DNA from: Flavobacteriales bacterium
GTDB lineage: Bacteria; Bacteroidota; Bacteroidia; CAIKAF01
Reading direction: 5' to 3'
DNA length: 64,000 nt
NCBI GenBank assembly: GCA_022402535.1
Contig: JAKRSD010000020.1
Location: 409,341-473,340, forward strand
Shown here: piece after piece, positions 37,256 through 44,474 of the stretch
How positions within the stretch are numbered: position 1 is the stretch's first letter
Layout of the letters: every line of letters begins with the position of its first letter
Position numbers and translations under genes: made by a program
Notes under the pieces: model-generated
What the model was told of the DNA's origin: nothing
The model's input: the letters and a program-made list of their open reading frames with translations, nothing else
Databases searched by the model: none

Positions 37256-37285
37256 TTGTTTTATTCATCAGGGCATGTATCTTTG
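37256..37285 (+). promoter_or_regulatory. Promoter of tRNA-Asn (TTG-N19-TATCTTTG)
   Basis: -33 TTG at 37256-37258, 19-bp spacer, -7 TATCTTTG at 37278-37285: a full match to the Bacteroidota housekeeping promoter. Initiation near 37292 would leave a ~65-nt 5' leader before the tRNA. Confidence 0.75.
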
Positions 37286-37322
37286 CACTCCGAAAAGTAA
37301 ACGTAAGTTTGTTTTTCGACTC

Positions 37323-37356
37323 GATATCACCACCCAATCAGTCCTGATATCACCAC
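37323..37356. repeat. 11-bp direct repeat in the tRNA-Asn leader
   Basis: GATATCACCAC occurs at 37323-37333 and 37346-37356, period 23 bp, between the promoter and the tRNA. Origin unknown; it may be a scar of insertion events at this locus. Confidence 0.5.
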
Positions 37357-37358
37357 TT

Positions 37359-37432
37359 TCCTCCTTAGCTCAGCTGGTTAGAGCACATGACTGTTAATCA
37401 TGGGGTCCTAGGTTCAAGTCCTAGAGGGGGAG
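37359..37432 (+). tRNA. tRNA-Asn (anticodon GTT)
   Basis: 74-nt cloverleaf: acceptor TCCTCCT/AGGGGGA (one T-G wobble), D arm GCTC/GAGC, anticodon arm CATGA-CTGTTAA-TCATG with anticodon GTT, variable loop GGGTC, T arm CTAGG-TTCAAGT-CCTAG, discriminator G at 37432. CCA is not encoded. A promoter lies upstream and a strong hairpin terminator follows at 37447. Its 3' part from 37403 is duplicated at 37774. Confidence 0.97.
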
Positions 37433-37560
37433 CAGGACAAAAAGAGAACCCCGGCAACAAGCCGGGGTTTTTTTATAATATATGATTGATGGCTTCGTAC
37501 AGTGTTTATATTCTTTATTCCCGTCGTCTGGACCGCTATTACACGGGCACTACAGATAAT
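37403..37560 (+). repeat. Direct repeat, copy 1 (tRNA 3' end + terminator + GIY-YIG 5' part)
   Basis: This copy starts in the variable loop of tRNA-Asn, runs through the tRNA 3' end, the terminator hairpin and the first 24 codons of the GIY-YIG gene. Copy 2 is at 37774-37946, 371 bp downstream, with only a few substitutions apart from a replacement of GTC by an 18-bp palindrome. Confidence 0.9.
37447..37474 (+). terminator. Terminator of tRNA-Asn
   Basis: Stem CCCCGGC/GCCGGGG with AACAA loop (37449-37467), followed by seven T. It separates the tRNA from the GIY-YIG ORF that starts 14 bp later, so the ORF needs its own or read-through transcription. Confidence 0.9.
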
Positions 37561-37782
37561 GTTGCCCGTCGTCTTTCCGAACACAATGCAGGCTTATACA
37601 CGGGCAGTTACAGCGTTAAAGGCATACCCTGGGAGCTGTTTTATGAGCTTTCGTGCCCCGACGGCAGCACGGCCTATAAAATTGAGGGTCACATAAAACG
37701 GATGCGCTCAAGGGTTTATATAGAAAATCTGAAAAAACATCCAGAAATAGGGAAAGTCCTTCTTTTGCGTTACGGGTCCTAG
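37489..37782 (+). CDS. GIY-YIG nuclease family protein, tRNA-linked
   Basis: 97 residues from the ATG at 37489. Minimal GIY-YIG domain: YSVYILYSRRLDRYYTGTT covers the paired VYI/YTG strands, NVARRLSEHN has the catalytic Arg, and STAYKIEGHIKRMRSR the catalytic Glu. Such small proteins (UPF0213-like) are presumed DNA nucleases without a separate DNA-binding domain. Unusually, the last codons (Gly-Ser-stop) are supplied by the copied tRNA 3' end starting at 37774. It lies directly after the tRNA terminator and its 5' third is repeated downstream as a truncated copy, suggesting a mobile or duplicating unit. Confidence 0.88.
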   Translation: MASYSVYILYSRRLDRYYTGTTDNVARRLSEHNAGLYTGSYSVKGIPWELFYELSCPDGSTAYKIEGHIKRMRSRVYIENLKKHPEIGKVLLLRYGS

Positions 37783-37788
37783 GTTCAA

Positions 37789-37806
37789 CCCCGAAAGCTT
37801 TCGGGG
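37789..37806. repeat. 18-bp perfect palindrome in the displaced tRNA T-loop
   Basis: CCCCGAAAGCTTTCGGGG is fully self-complementary and sits where the intact tRNA has GTC, in the T-loop. It may be a recognition or insertion end of the unit, or form a hairpin in the transcript. Confidence 0.75.
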
Positions 37807-37834
37807 CTAGAGGGGGAGCAGGACAAAAAGAGAA

Positions 37835-37860
37835 CCTCGGCAACAAGCCGGGTTTTTTTT
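37835..37860 (+). terminator. Weakened copy of the tRNA terminator
   Basis: CTCGGC-AACAA-GCCGGG (one T-G wobble) followed by eight T; the duplicated and slightly decayed version of the hairpin at 37447. Confidence 0.6.
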
Positions 37861-37874
37861 ATAATATATGATTG

Positions 37875-37955
37875 ATGCCATCGTATAGTGTTTATATTCT
37901 TTATTCCCGTCGTCTGGACCGCTATTACACGGGCACTACAGACAATTGGGCATAA
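37875..37955 (+). pseudogene. Truncated GIY-YIG nuclease copy
   Basis: ATG at 37875 opens 26 codons; after Met-Pro the first 24 residues match the intact GIY-YIG protein (SYSVYILYSRRLDRYYTGTTDN), then sequence diverges and a TAA follows at 37953. All catalytic residues beyond the first strands are lost. Confidence 0.85.
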
Positions 37956-38047
37956 AGAGGGGGGCGTACACGAAAGACGGTTTAATTTTTAAGGAAGAGA
38001 AATCACACTTTTTTGGCAAACCACACTTTTTTCTAACTTAGCTGAAA

Positions 38048-40411
38048 ATGAACCCCATGAAAAAAGTGATTACCTTCATTGTTTCTTTTTTATCCTTCAG
38101 TTCTTTTAGTTTTTCCCAATCTGAATCGATGCAAGCATCTTTACTGGGAAAGGCGCAACCCGAATATTTTTTATCAAAAGCAGAGCGGTTGGGATGGGCG
38201 GAAATTGTTTCGGAGAGAAAAGAATTCTCTTCTGTTTTTCAAATAGACAATAAAAAGATTGCCTATTCAAGTACTGTTCCTGTTAATTATCGAAACTCAG
38301 AAGGGATGTTGGTTCCCGTGGATATACGACCCCATTCCTCTCCAATTGGTTGGATTGCCGCCCAGCAGCCCATTCCTGTCAAAATTACAAATCAAGGGTC
38401 TTTTTTTGTAGGAAATAACGAAGTGGAGTATTCAAAGACGGTTTCAATAAACGGCCAAAATCCAATTCAAACCCAAGGAAGACAGGAAGGGCAGTTTATT
38501 TTTTTTGATAATATCACAAATGGGGTTAGCAAACAGATTATTGCCCGGCACGGAAGTGTAAAATATAACTATATCCTTCATCATCAGCCCGCTTTAACGT
38601 CAAGTAACTGGACCGCAAAAGAAAAAATAAAACTCCCCGAGGGCTTCTCTATTCTAAGAAATAAAAACGAAGAAACAGGTGCGCCACAGTGGTTTGTTTT
38701 TAATTCAAAAGAAGAGCAGGAGGGGGCTATTTTTCCTGTGGTGTGTTATGATGCTGCCGGAAAAACACAAACAGGTAATATGGAACTGATTGTGCGGGAA
38801 GGAGTAGAGGCAATTTTTGAAATAACGGTTTCTAAAGATTGGTTGTCCGACCCGGAAAGAATATATCCTGTTATTGTAGATCCATTGGTTACCGGTCCCA
38901 CAACAACGTGGTCCGGAGGCGTTTTTCCATCCTGTTTTTTCCCTAATTATTATTCTGATGCTACCATTAATGTGTTTGTTCCCGGTGGCATAACGGTAAC
39001 CAACCTGTCTTTAACAACCAACTTTTATGCAAGCCCGTTCACCACCACGGTAATGGGAGACGGACGAATGTATTTTAGCACATCATGTGGCCAAACCAAT
39101 GTGTTTCAGGTTCAGGGAACAGACGGAAACCTCCCCGGAACAGCCTATCTGGATAACTTTAACGTTCAAAATCCACTCATGTGTTGTACCCCCCAGTCAT
39201 GTTCGGCATCCAACGTAGAAATTCGCATGCACCTTTCCAGAACAAGTAACGGCGCCGCCTGTAATTCTACCTTTTTGTATTATGATGCCGGTTCGCTATG
39301 GCCCTTCAGTGCTTACATTGAAGGCTATACTCCAGAGGCCTATGGCTCAGAAATGATTTTTCAACCCTCTACGATTTGTGCCAACGACTGTGATGTAAAT
39401 GCCCGTATTTATGCAAGATATGGTGTTCCTCCATTTTCATTTACTCATCCATGGGCCTCCGCCCCTGTGGATACAGGAAACGCAAATGGCTGTTCTGTGG
39501 GAAATACAATTGCCCAAATGCCGCTTCAGATTCCGAACTGTCCCAATTTTTGTGATCCATCTACAGTACTCCAGGTTCCTCCTCCCGTGGTAACGGACGC
39601 CTGTGGGGCAACAGTTTCTTTCTACGACGCCTTTTATACGTTGAATATAAAACCGGCAGCCACATTAACCCCCATTCAGGATACAATCATTGTTTGCTCA
39701 GACGAGCCGATAAACATAGAGTGGGTTTCTTGTCTTCCCGGCGCCGAAATAAGCTGGTATGGAAGTGGCCAAACGGGAATTGGTTTTACTCACAGCGAAA
39801 TTATTTCTAACGAAACAAATGTGCCACAGCCTTACGCATATATCGCCAGCCCGGAGCTAAACGGATGCAGCGGCCCAGAGTCAGAAGTGTATGTAATCGT
39901 TTTTCCCTTTGTTTCTTCTGCATTTTCTGCAGAACCAACCTCGGCCGTTATTAACACTCCTGTAATTTTTACGGACCAGACACTGTTAAACGGAAACACG
40001 GCAACAGGGTGGGAGTGGACTTTTGGAGATGGGCAAGTTTCATCAGAACAAAACCCACAACATGTTTATGCCCAACCGGGAACGTATCAGGTTTGTCTTA
40101 CTGTTGTAACAGAGCTGGGCTGTTCCGAAGAGATTTGTGACAGCATTACGGTGGTTCCTGCTGAATTGGAACTTCCTAACATCATAACCCCCAATGGGGA
40201 CAATGTCAACGATTTTTTAGCGATTAAATATTTAGAGTTTTATCCGGCAAACAGAATCAAGGTCTATAACCGCTGGGGAAATATAGTATTTGAAAAAAAG
40301 GATTATATCAATGATTGGAGCCCTAAAAACATTTCTGATGGCGTCTATTTTTATGTATTGACTCTCGATGGGGGAAAAGAGTATTCGCAGATATTGCACA
40401 TTAATAAGTAG
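38048..40411 (+). CDS. Secreted protein with PKD domain and T9SS type B C-terminal domain
   Basis: 787 residues. Signal peptide (hydrophobic to SFSFSQ). A beta-rich N-terminal part of unknown function (to ~270), a Cys-containing middle, then a PKD domain (about 625-705, GWEWTFGDGQVSSEQNPQHVYAQPG in pieces) and a CHU_C/type B sorting domain at the C-terminus starting LPNIITPNGDNVNDF and including IKVYNRWGNIVFE. Type B domains direct transport through the type IX secretion system to the cell surface; PKD domains are adhesion/spacer folds. Starts follow the GIY-YIG repeat region. An alternative start is the ATG at 38057. Confidence 0.9.
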   Translation: MNPMKKVITFIVSFLSFSSFSFSQSESMQASLLGKAQPEYFLSKAERLGWAEIVSERKEFSSVFQIDNKKIAYSSTVPVNYRNSEGMLVPVDIRPHSSPIGWIAAQQPIPVKITNQGSFFVGNNEVEYSKTVSINGQNPIQTQGRQEGQFIFFDNITNGVSKQIIARHGSVKYNYILHHQPALTSSNWTAKEKIKLPEGFSILRNKNEETGAPQWFVFNSKEEQEGAIFPVVCYDAAGKTQTGNMELIVREGVEAIFEITVSKDWLSDPERIYPVIVDPLVTGPTTTWSGGVFPSCFFPNYYSDATINVFVPGGITVTNLSLTTNFYASPFTTTVMGDGRMYFSTSCGQTNVFQVQGTDGNLPGTAYLDNFNVQNPLMCCTPQSCSASNVEIRMHLSRTSNGAACNSTFLYYDAGSLWPFSAYIEGYTPEAYGSEMIFQPSTICANDCDVNARIYARYGVPPFSFTHPWASAPVDTGNANGCSVGNTIAQMPLQIPNCPNFCDPSTVLQVPPPVVTDACGATVSFYDAFYTLNIKPAATLTPIQDTIIVCSDEPINIEWVSCLPGAEISWYGSGQTGIGFTHSEIISNETNVPQPYAYIASPELNGCSGPESEVYVIVFPFVSSAFSAEPTSAVINTPVIFTDQTLLNGNTATGWEWTFGDGQVSSEQNPQHVYAQPGTYQVCLTVVTELGCSEEICDSITVVPAELELPNIITPNGDNVNDFLAIKYLEFYPANRIKVYNRWGNIVFEKKDYINDWSPKNISDGVYFYVLTLDGGKEYSQILHINK

Positions 40412-40506
40412 AACAGTATGCAGGGTAAACAAAATGTTAAATACCGGCCCCAAACTTGTTGTAACAAAAATTCAAATTATTTTTAACCATTAAAACAAAA
40501 AAAGAA

Positions 40507-40917
40507 ATGAGAAAAATTTTGCTTTCAACGCTTATTGTTTTGGGCTTTGCGTTAGTTGTTTCGGCCCAAAAAGTAAATGACAAGGTTCAGGTGGAATCTT
40601 CAGGAACCTGGTACAATGCAACAATCTTAAAGGTTAACGCGGCCGAAGGAACATACTTTATAAAGTATGATGACTGGAGTGACAGTTGGAATGAGTGGGT
40701 TGGTTCAGATAGAATTAAATTTAGCACCCCGCCCCCTCCGCCTCCAGCCGCTCCGCTTACAAAGTTCAAGGTGGGCGATAGGGTAGAGGTAGAGTATGGT
40801 ATGGTACCGGAACCGGCAACTGTAATTGAAGTGGGAGAAAACAAATACCACATCAAGTATGATAAATCTGTTTTTGGTACTAAATGGGTAACCGAAAAAC
40901 AAATAAAAAAGCTGTAA
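40507..40917 (+). CDS. Exported protein with two Tudor/agenet-like repeats
   Basis: 136 residues. Signal peptide ending VVSAQ. Two related ~50-residue modules: VNDKVQVESSGTWYNATILKVN...YFIKYDDWSDSWNEWV and VGDRVEVEYGMVPEPATVIEVG...YHIKYDKSVFGTKWV, joined by a proline run of six. The pattern (charged strand, W/Y, IKYD-W) resembles Tudor-knot/agenet SH3-like barrels, which are known mainly in eukaryotic chromatin proteins but also in secreted bacterial proteins. Function unknown. A strong hairpin terminator follows. Confidence 0.72.
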   Translation: MRKILLSTLIVLGFALVVSAQKVNDKVQVESSGTWYNATILKVNAAEGTYFIKYDDWSDSWNEWVGSDRIKFSTPPPPPPAAPLTKFKVGDRVEVEYGMVPEPATVIEVGENKYHIKYDKSVFGTKWVTEKQIKKL

Positions 40918-40934
40918 ACCCATTTTTTCAAATT

Positions 40935-40961
40935 AAAACCCGCTCTCAAGGCGGGTTTTTT
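40935..40961 (+). terminator. Terminator after the Tudor-like gene
   Basis: CCCGC-TCTCAAG-GCGGG stem-loop, extended by flanking AAAA/TTTT pairs, followed by a T run; 18 bp after the stop codon. Confidence 0.85.
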
Positions 40962-41174
40962 ATTTAAATAGCGCAACAGACCCATTGTATAGTTACCACA
41001 TAAACATATTTATGATCGTATATTTTATCTTTTCACACTTTATTTTTACTTTGGCGTTTGAAATAAACCAATACGGCATATCATTAAAACCAAAACCTCT
41101 GCTATACAGAATCTGAACCCTATTTGCAGACTTATCTGCGATAGCCGACACATTAACCAAAAATTACTTTAGAA

Positions 41175-41768
41175 GTGAACTTGGCAGCATTAAAAAAACA
41201 CATTGAGGAAAATATTTTTCCTCATCTCTCTTCCGGCCTTTACTATCACGGGCCCCATCATACTTTAGACGTATATGAAAGCGCCATGCGTATAGCCGAC
41301 TTTTATCAAATAGAAGAACAAGACCGAAAGAAAATAGGCGCAGCCGCTTATTTACACGATGTGGGATATCTTATACAATATTCAGAAAACGAACCTTACG
41401 GTTGCCAGAAAGCCAGAGAAATTTTGCCGGATTTTGGTTTTACGAAACAACAGACAGAAGATGTCTGTACCTTAATTATGGCCACGCGCATCCCTCAGGC
41501 TCCTGTTTGTTTTTTATGTGAAATTCTCTGTGATGCCGATTTAGATTATTTGGGTCGCGATGACTTTTATGAAGTATCAGAAAATCTGTTCCGGGAGTTT
41601 TTGCATCAGGGAATCGTTTCATCTCATGAAGACTGGGATCAATTACAGATAAAATTTTTGTCTCAACACAGATTTTTTACCGATTTTTCGCTCAAATTTC
41701 GAGAACCGAAGAAACAGTTACATTTACAAAAATTGATACAAAAAACAGAACGCCCTCATGGAAAATAG
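41175..41768 (+). CDS. HD-domain phosphohydrolase, GTG start
   Basis: 197 residues. HD motif residues: His28/His29 in YHGPHHTLDV, His61-Asp62 in AYLHDVGYL and a later Asp in CDADLDYLG. HD proteins of this size hydrolyse phosphomonoesters or (di)nucleotides; the substrate is unknown. No ATG lies between the upstream in-frame stop (41154) and the conserved N-terminus, so GTG at 41175 is the apparent start. Its 3' end overlaps the start of the Usp gene by 11 bp, indicating an operon. Confidence 0.85.
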   Translation: MNLAALKKHIEENIFPHLSSGLYYHGPHHTLDVYESAMRIADFYQIEEQDRKKIGAAAYLHDVGYLIQYSENEPYGCQKAREILPDFGFTKQQTEDVCTLIMATRIPQAPVCFLCEILCDADLDYLGRDDFYEVSENLFREFLHQGIVSSHEDWDQLQIKFLSQHRFFTDFSLKFREPKKQLHLQKLIQKTERPHGK

Positions 41769-42621
41769 AAAAATGATTATCACGGTACCTACTGATTTTA
41801 CTAAAGAGGCCGAATGTGCAGCCGTTCATGCCGCTACAATTGCCTCTAAGGCAAACGGAATGATAACATTGGTACACGTGCTGAACCGCGAATCAAAAAA
41901 GAACTTAAAAAAGACAGAAAAAACCGAAGAAGATTTAAAGGCTATTTTAAAAAAGGATTGTGATAAAATTAGATCCGGCTTTGGTGTAGAGGCCAATTTT
42001 GTACTCCCCGAAGGAAGCATATTCTCTGCCATCGGCGATTCGTCTGAGGCACTAGGCGCCAAGTTGGTGGTTATGGGCACACACGGTGTGGTTGGACTCG
42101 AACAAAAACTTTTAGGCGCCTGGGCGCTTAGGGTAGTATCAGACTCTCCGGTGCCGGTGATAATTGTTCAGAATAAATGGCCCGATGCCGAAGGCTACAA
42201 AAAAGTAATGGTAACGGCCGATTATAACAAAGAGTCTAAACAACTGGTTACCCATGCTATCGGTATGGCAAAACTCTTTGGTGGAGAAGTGTTGATTTTT
42301 GAAGGAAAAGAGGGTGATGAGTTTCTTTCCCGTCAAACGCAAAACAACACACAGTTTTGTGTCAGACTTTGCGAAGCCAATGGCGTAAAATATCGGGTTA
42401 TTAAACAAGCGGGAAGCGACTATAACAACGAAATGCTCAAAACCGCGGTAACCGAAAATGTAGATTTGATATGCATCATGAGCCGCAAAGACATGGATTT
42501 AAAAACCGTGATATTGGGTGATGCCGAACAGCGAATCATCAATAACGAAGCCCAGATACCGGTTATGTGTGCTAACCCGGCTCAAAAGTTTGGTATAACT
42601 AACATGGTTTTAAATCCGTAA
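41758..42621 (+). CDS. Tandem universal stress protein (UspA family)
   Basis: 287 residues with two Usp domains. The first (1-~140) begins MIITVPTDFTKEAE and shows the ATP-binding type end GAKLVVMGTHGVVGLEQKLLGAWALRVVSDSPVPVIIV; the second (~148-270) begins KVMVTADYNKESK and ends VDLICIMSRKDMDLK...QIPVMC but has lost the glycine signature, so only domain 1 is likely to bind nucleotide. Overlap of 11 bp with the HD gene suggests coupled expression. Confidence 0.88.
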   Translation: MENRKMIITVPTDFTKEAECAAVHAATIASKANGMITLVHVLNRESKKNLKKTEKTEEDLKAILKKDCDKIRSGFGVEANFVLPEGSIFSAIGDSSEALGAKLVVMGTHGVVGLEQKLLGAWALRVVSDSPVPVIIVQNKWPDAEGYKKVMVTADYNKESKQLVTHAIGMAKLFGGEVLIFEGKEGDEFLSRQTQNNTQFCVRLCEANGVKYRVIKQAGSDYNNEMLKTAVTENVDLICIMSRKDMDLKTVILGDAEQRIINNEAQIPVMCANPAQKFGITNMVLNP

Positions 42622-42686
42622 GTACGGCGATTCTTTTTTTTATACCTTTCGGCCATAATCAAACACTATATTAAGAACATTTTCAG

Positions 42687-43481
42687 ATGAAAAAGATTTA
42701 CACTCTTTTATGCGCTTCGGTTTTATCCGTTGCCGGTTTTTCACAATGCACACCTAATGAGATTTTTGTGGCGATAGGACTGCCCGGTGTGTTTCCGCTT
42801 CCTACAGATCCTCTTCCAAACGGCTCCATGACCATCCCTTATCAGGGCTCCGGACTTACTGTTTCTTTCCTTACCTCAGATCAGGGGGTAGATCCATCCA
42901 CATTGCCGTTACCCCTTCCCGTTCCTGTTCCTCCGGGAAATACAATCAAAATCACAGGAATGGCGGTTACATCGGTAGATGGTTTACCAAACGGAATGAC
43001 AGCGGCTTGTAATAATGCCACCTGTTCATGGTCATTCCCCGAACAAGGCTGCTTTTTAATTTCAGGAACACCAACCGAATCCGGGGATTTCACCGTGGTG
43101 TTCAACACCTCTTTCACAGGAGAAGTGGAATCTCTTTTGGGAACATTCCCATTCAGCAATACTCCCGCAGCCCCGGTTCAATACAACCTCAGAATTAACG
43201 AGGATGCATCTATTGCCGAATTTGGCCTGGCCGGATTAGCCTTATATCCCAATCCCGCCAGCGAGGTGTTTTTCGTTTCTTATCCTTCGGCAGAAAATGA
43301 AAAAGCAAGTATTCAAATTATTGACTTTAACGGTAAAACGGTATTCTCTGAAAACATTGCTGCCCAAAACCAGGGCGGCGTGGCTTCGGTAGATGTATCT
43401 GCTCTGGCCGCAGGAATGTACCGTGTGGTGTTTTCTTCAGGCAGTGTTCAGGCAGCATCTAAGTTGGTTGTAAGAAAATAA
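42687..43481 (+). CDS. Secreted protein with T9SS type A sorting domain
   Basis: 264 residues. Signal peptide ending VAGFSQ; a compact domain with four Cys (residues ~20-150) and a Pro/Leu-rich LPLPLPVPVPPG stretch; then a C-terminal type A sorting domain beginning LALYPNPASE with the later ASIQIIDFNGKTVF and AAGMYRVVF blocks and a short basic end. The type A domain targets it to the type IX secretion system. The passenger is unrecognised. A TACCTTTC promoter-like box lies at 42653-42660 and a terminator follows. Confidence 0.87.
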   Translation: MKKIYTLLCASVLSVAGFSQCTPNEIFVAIGLPGVFPLPTDPLPNGSMTIPYQGSGLTVSFLTSDQGVDPSTLPLPLPVPVPPGNTIKITGMAVTSVDGLPNGMTAACNNATCSWSFPEQGCFLISGTPTESGDFTVVFNTSFTGEVESLLGTFPFSNTPAAPVQYNLRINEDASIAEFGLAGLALYPNPASEVFFVSYPSAENEKASIQIIDFNGKTVFSENIAAQNQGGVASVDVSALAAGMYRVVFSSGSVQAASKLVVRK

Positions 43482-43503
43482 AACCGATTCAATAATCATC
43501 TTC

Positions 43504-43533
43504 AAGCCGGACTCTTTTGGGTCCGGCTTTTTT
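43504..43533 (+). terminator. Terminator after the T9SS type A cargo gene
   Basis: AAGCCGGAC-TCTTTTGG-GTCCGGCTT stem-loop followed by T residues, 23 bp after the stop. Confidence 0.88.
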
Positions 43534-43560
43534 ATTTCGTGAGGTTGCCCCCGAAAAGCC

Positions 43561-43568
43561 TATCTTTG
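43561..43568 (+). promoter_or_regulatory. -7 promoter element of era
   Basis: TATCTTTG, exact TAnnTTTG match, 16 bp before the era ATG; a TTG at 43545-43547 is only 13 bp upstream, so the -33 element is not canonical. Confidence 0.5.
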
Positions 43569-43584
43569 CCCCCGCACAAAAGCC

Positions 43585-44472
43585 ATGACACACAAAGCCG
43601 GATTTGTAAATATTTTAGGGAAACCGAATGTGGGTAAGTCAACCCTCATGAACGCCCTGTTGGGTGAAAAGCTTTCTATTGCTACAGCCAAAGCGCAAAC
43701 CACCCGCCACAGAATCATGGGGATTGCCAATTCAGATGACTTTCAAATCGTATTCAGCGACACACCGGGCATTTTAGATCCGCAATACAAACTTCACCAA
43801 CACATGATGAACTATGTGGATGAAGCCCTAAAAGATGCCGATGTGGTGTTGTTGGTTACAGAAGCCGGAGATTCGCCCGACAAGGGGGATTCACTATACA
43901 CCCAGGTGGTGGAAAGGCTCGCAAAATTTGAAATACCGGTTATTGTAGCCATCAACAAAATAGACCGCGTTACCCCCGAAGTGGCCGAAGAGAATAAATC
44001 AGCCTGGCAAACCGCGCTCCCCAATGCGGAAGTGTTTTTGATGTCGGCCTTAAAAATGCATGGCGTAATAGAACTATATGTGCGGCTGATAGCCCTTTTA
44101 CCCCTAAGTCCACCCTATTACGACAAAGAGTCACTTTCGGACAGGCCCCTTCGGTTTTTTGCCTCGGAAATGATTCGCGAAAAAATATTTCTGAATTATA
44201 AAAAGGAAATTCCCTACAGCTGCGAAGTAGAGATAGAAGAGTACAAAGAAACGGATGAAATAGACCATATCAGGGCGCTGATTAATGTAGAGCGCGATTC
44301 ACAAAAGGGAATAATCATCGGTCATAAGGGCGAGGCGCTTAAAAAAACGGCAACGGCAGCCCGCATTGATTTGGAAGCGTTTCTGGGAAAAAAAGTGTAT
44401 TTAGAAATTTTTGTAAAAGTGAAGCCCGGTTGGCGCAGCAACGAGGGTATGTTAAAGCGATTCGGATATTAA
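43585..44472 (+). CDS. era: GTPase Era
   Basis: 295-residue ribosome-assembly GTPase binding the 16S rRNA 3' end. G1 GKPNVGKS (12-19), G3 DTPG (59-62), G4 NKID (124-127), G5 MSAL, and a C-terminal KH domain with the [13 protein letters not shown] loop. Length and order are normal. der begins 2 bp after the era stop, so the two GTPase genes share the TATCTTTG promoter, an arrangement common in Bacteroidota. Confidence 0.97.
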   Translation: MTHKAGFVNILGKPNVGKSTLMNALLGEKLSIATAKAQTTRHRIMGIANSDDFQIVFSDTPGILDPQYKLHQHMMNYVDEALKDADVVLLVTEAGDSPDKGDSLYTQVVERLAKFEIPVIVAINKIDRVTPEVAEENKSAWQTALPNAEVFLMSALKMHGVIELYVRLIALLPLSPPYYDKESLSDRPLRFFASEMIREKIFLNYKKEIPYSCEVEIEEYKETDEIDHIRALINVERDSQKGIIIGHKGEALKKTATAARIDLEAFLGKKVYLEIFVKVKPGWRSNEGMLKRFGY

Positions 44473-44474
44473 TC

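Larger units (their letters stand above)
37774..37946 (+). repeat. Direct repeat, copy 2 with tRNA remnant
   Basis: Near-identical copy of 37403-37560. It begins with the tRNA variable/T-arm sequence GGGTCCTAGGTTCAA, then carries CCCCGAAAGCTTTCGGGG in place of GTC, then the rest of the tRNA 3' end, a weakened terminator and the start of a second GIY-YIG reading frame. The acceptor stem 5' half is absent, so this is not a tRNA. Confidence 0.9.

Noticed and set aside
37774-37832. Second tRNA gene
   Set aside because: Only the 3' segment is present, interrupted by an 18-bp palindrome; no 5' acceptor, D or anticodon arm.
41862-41880. CACGTG near 41870 as a further parS site
   Set aside because: Only the hexamer core matches; flanking arms do not fit the GTT/AAC pattern and it lies in the coding sequence of the Usp gene.
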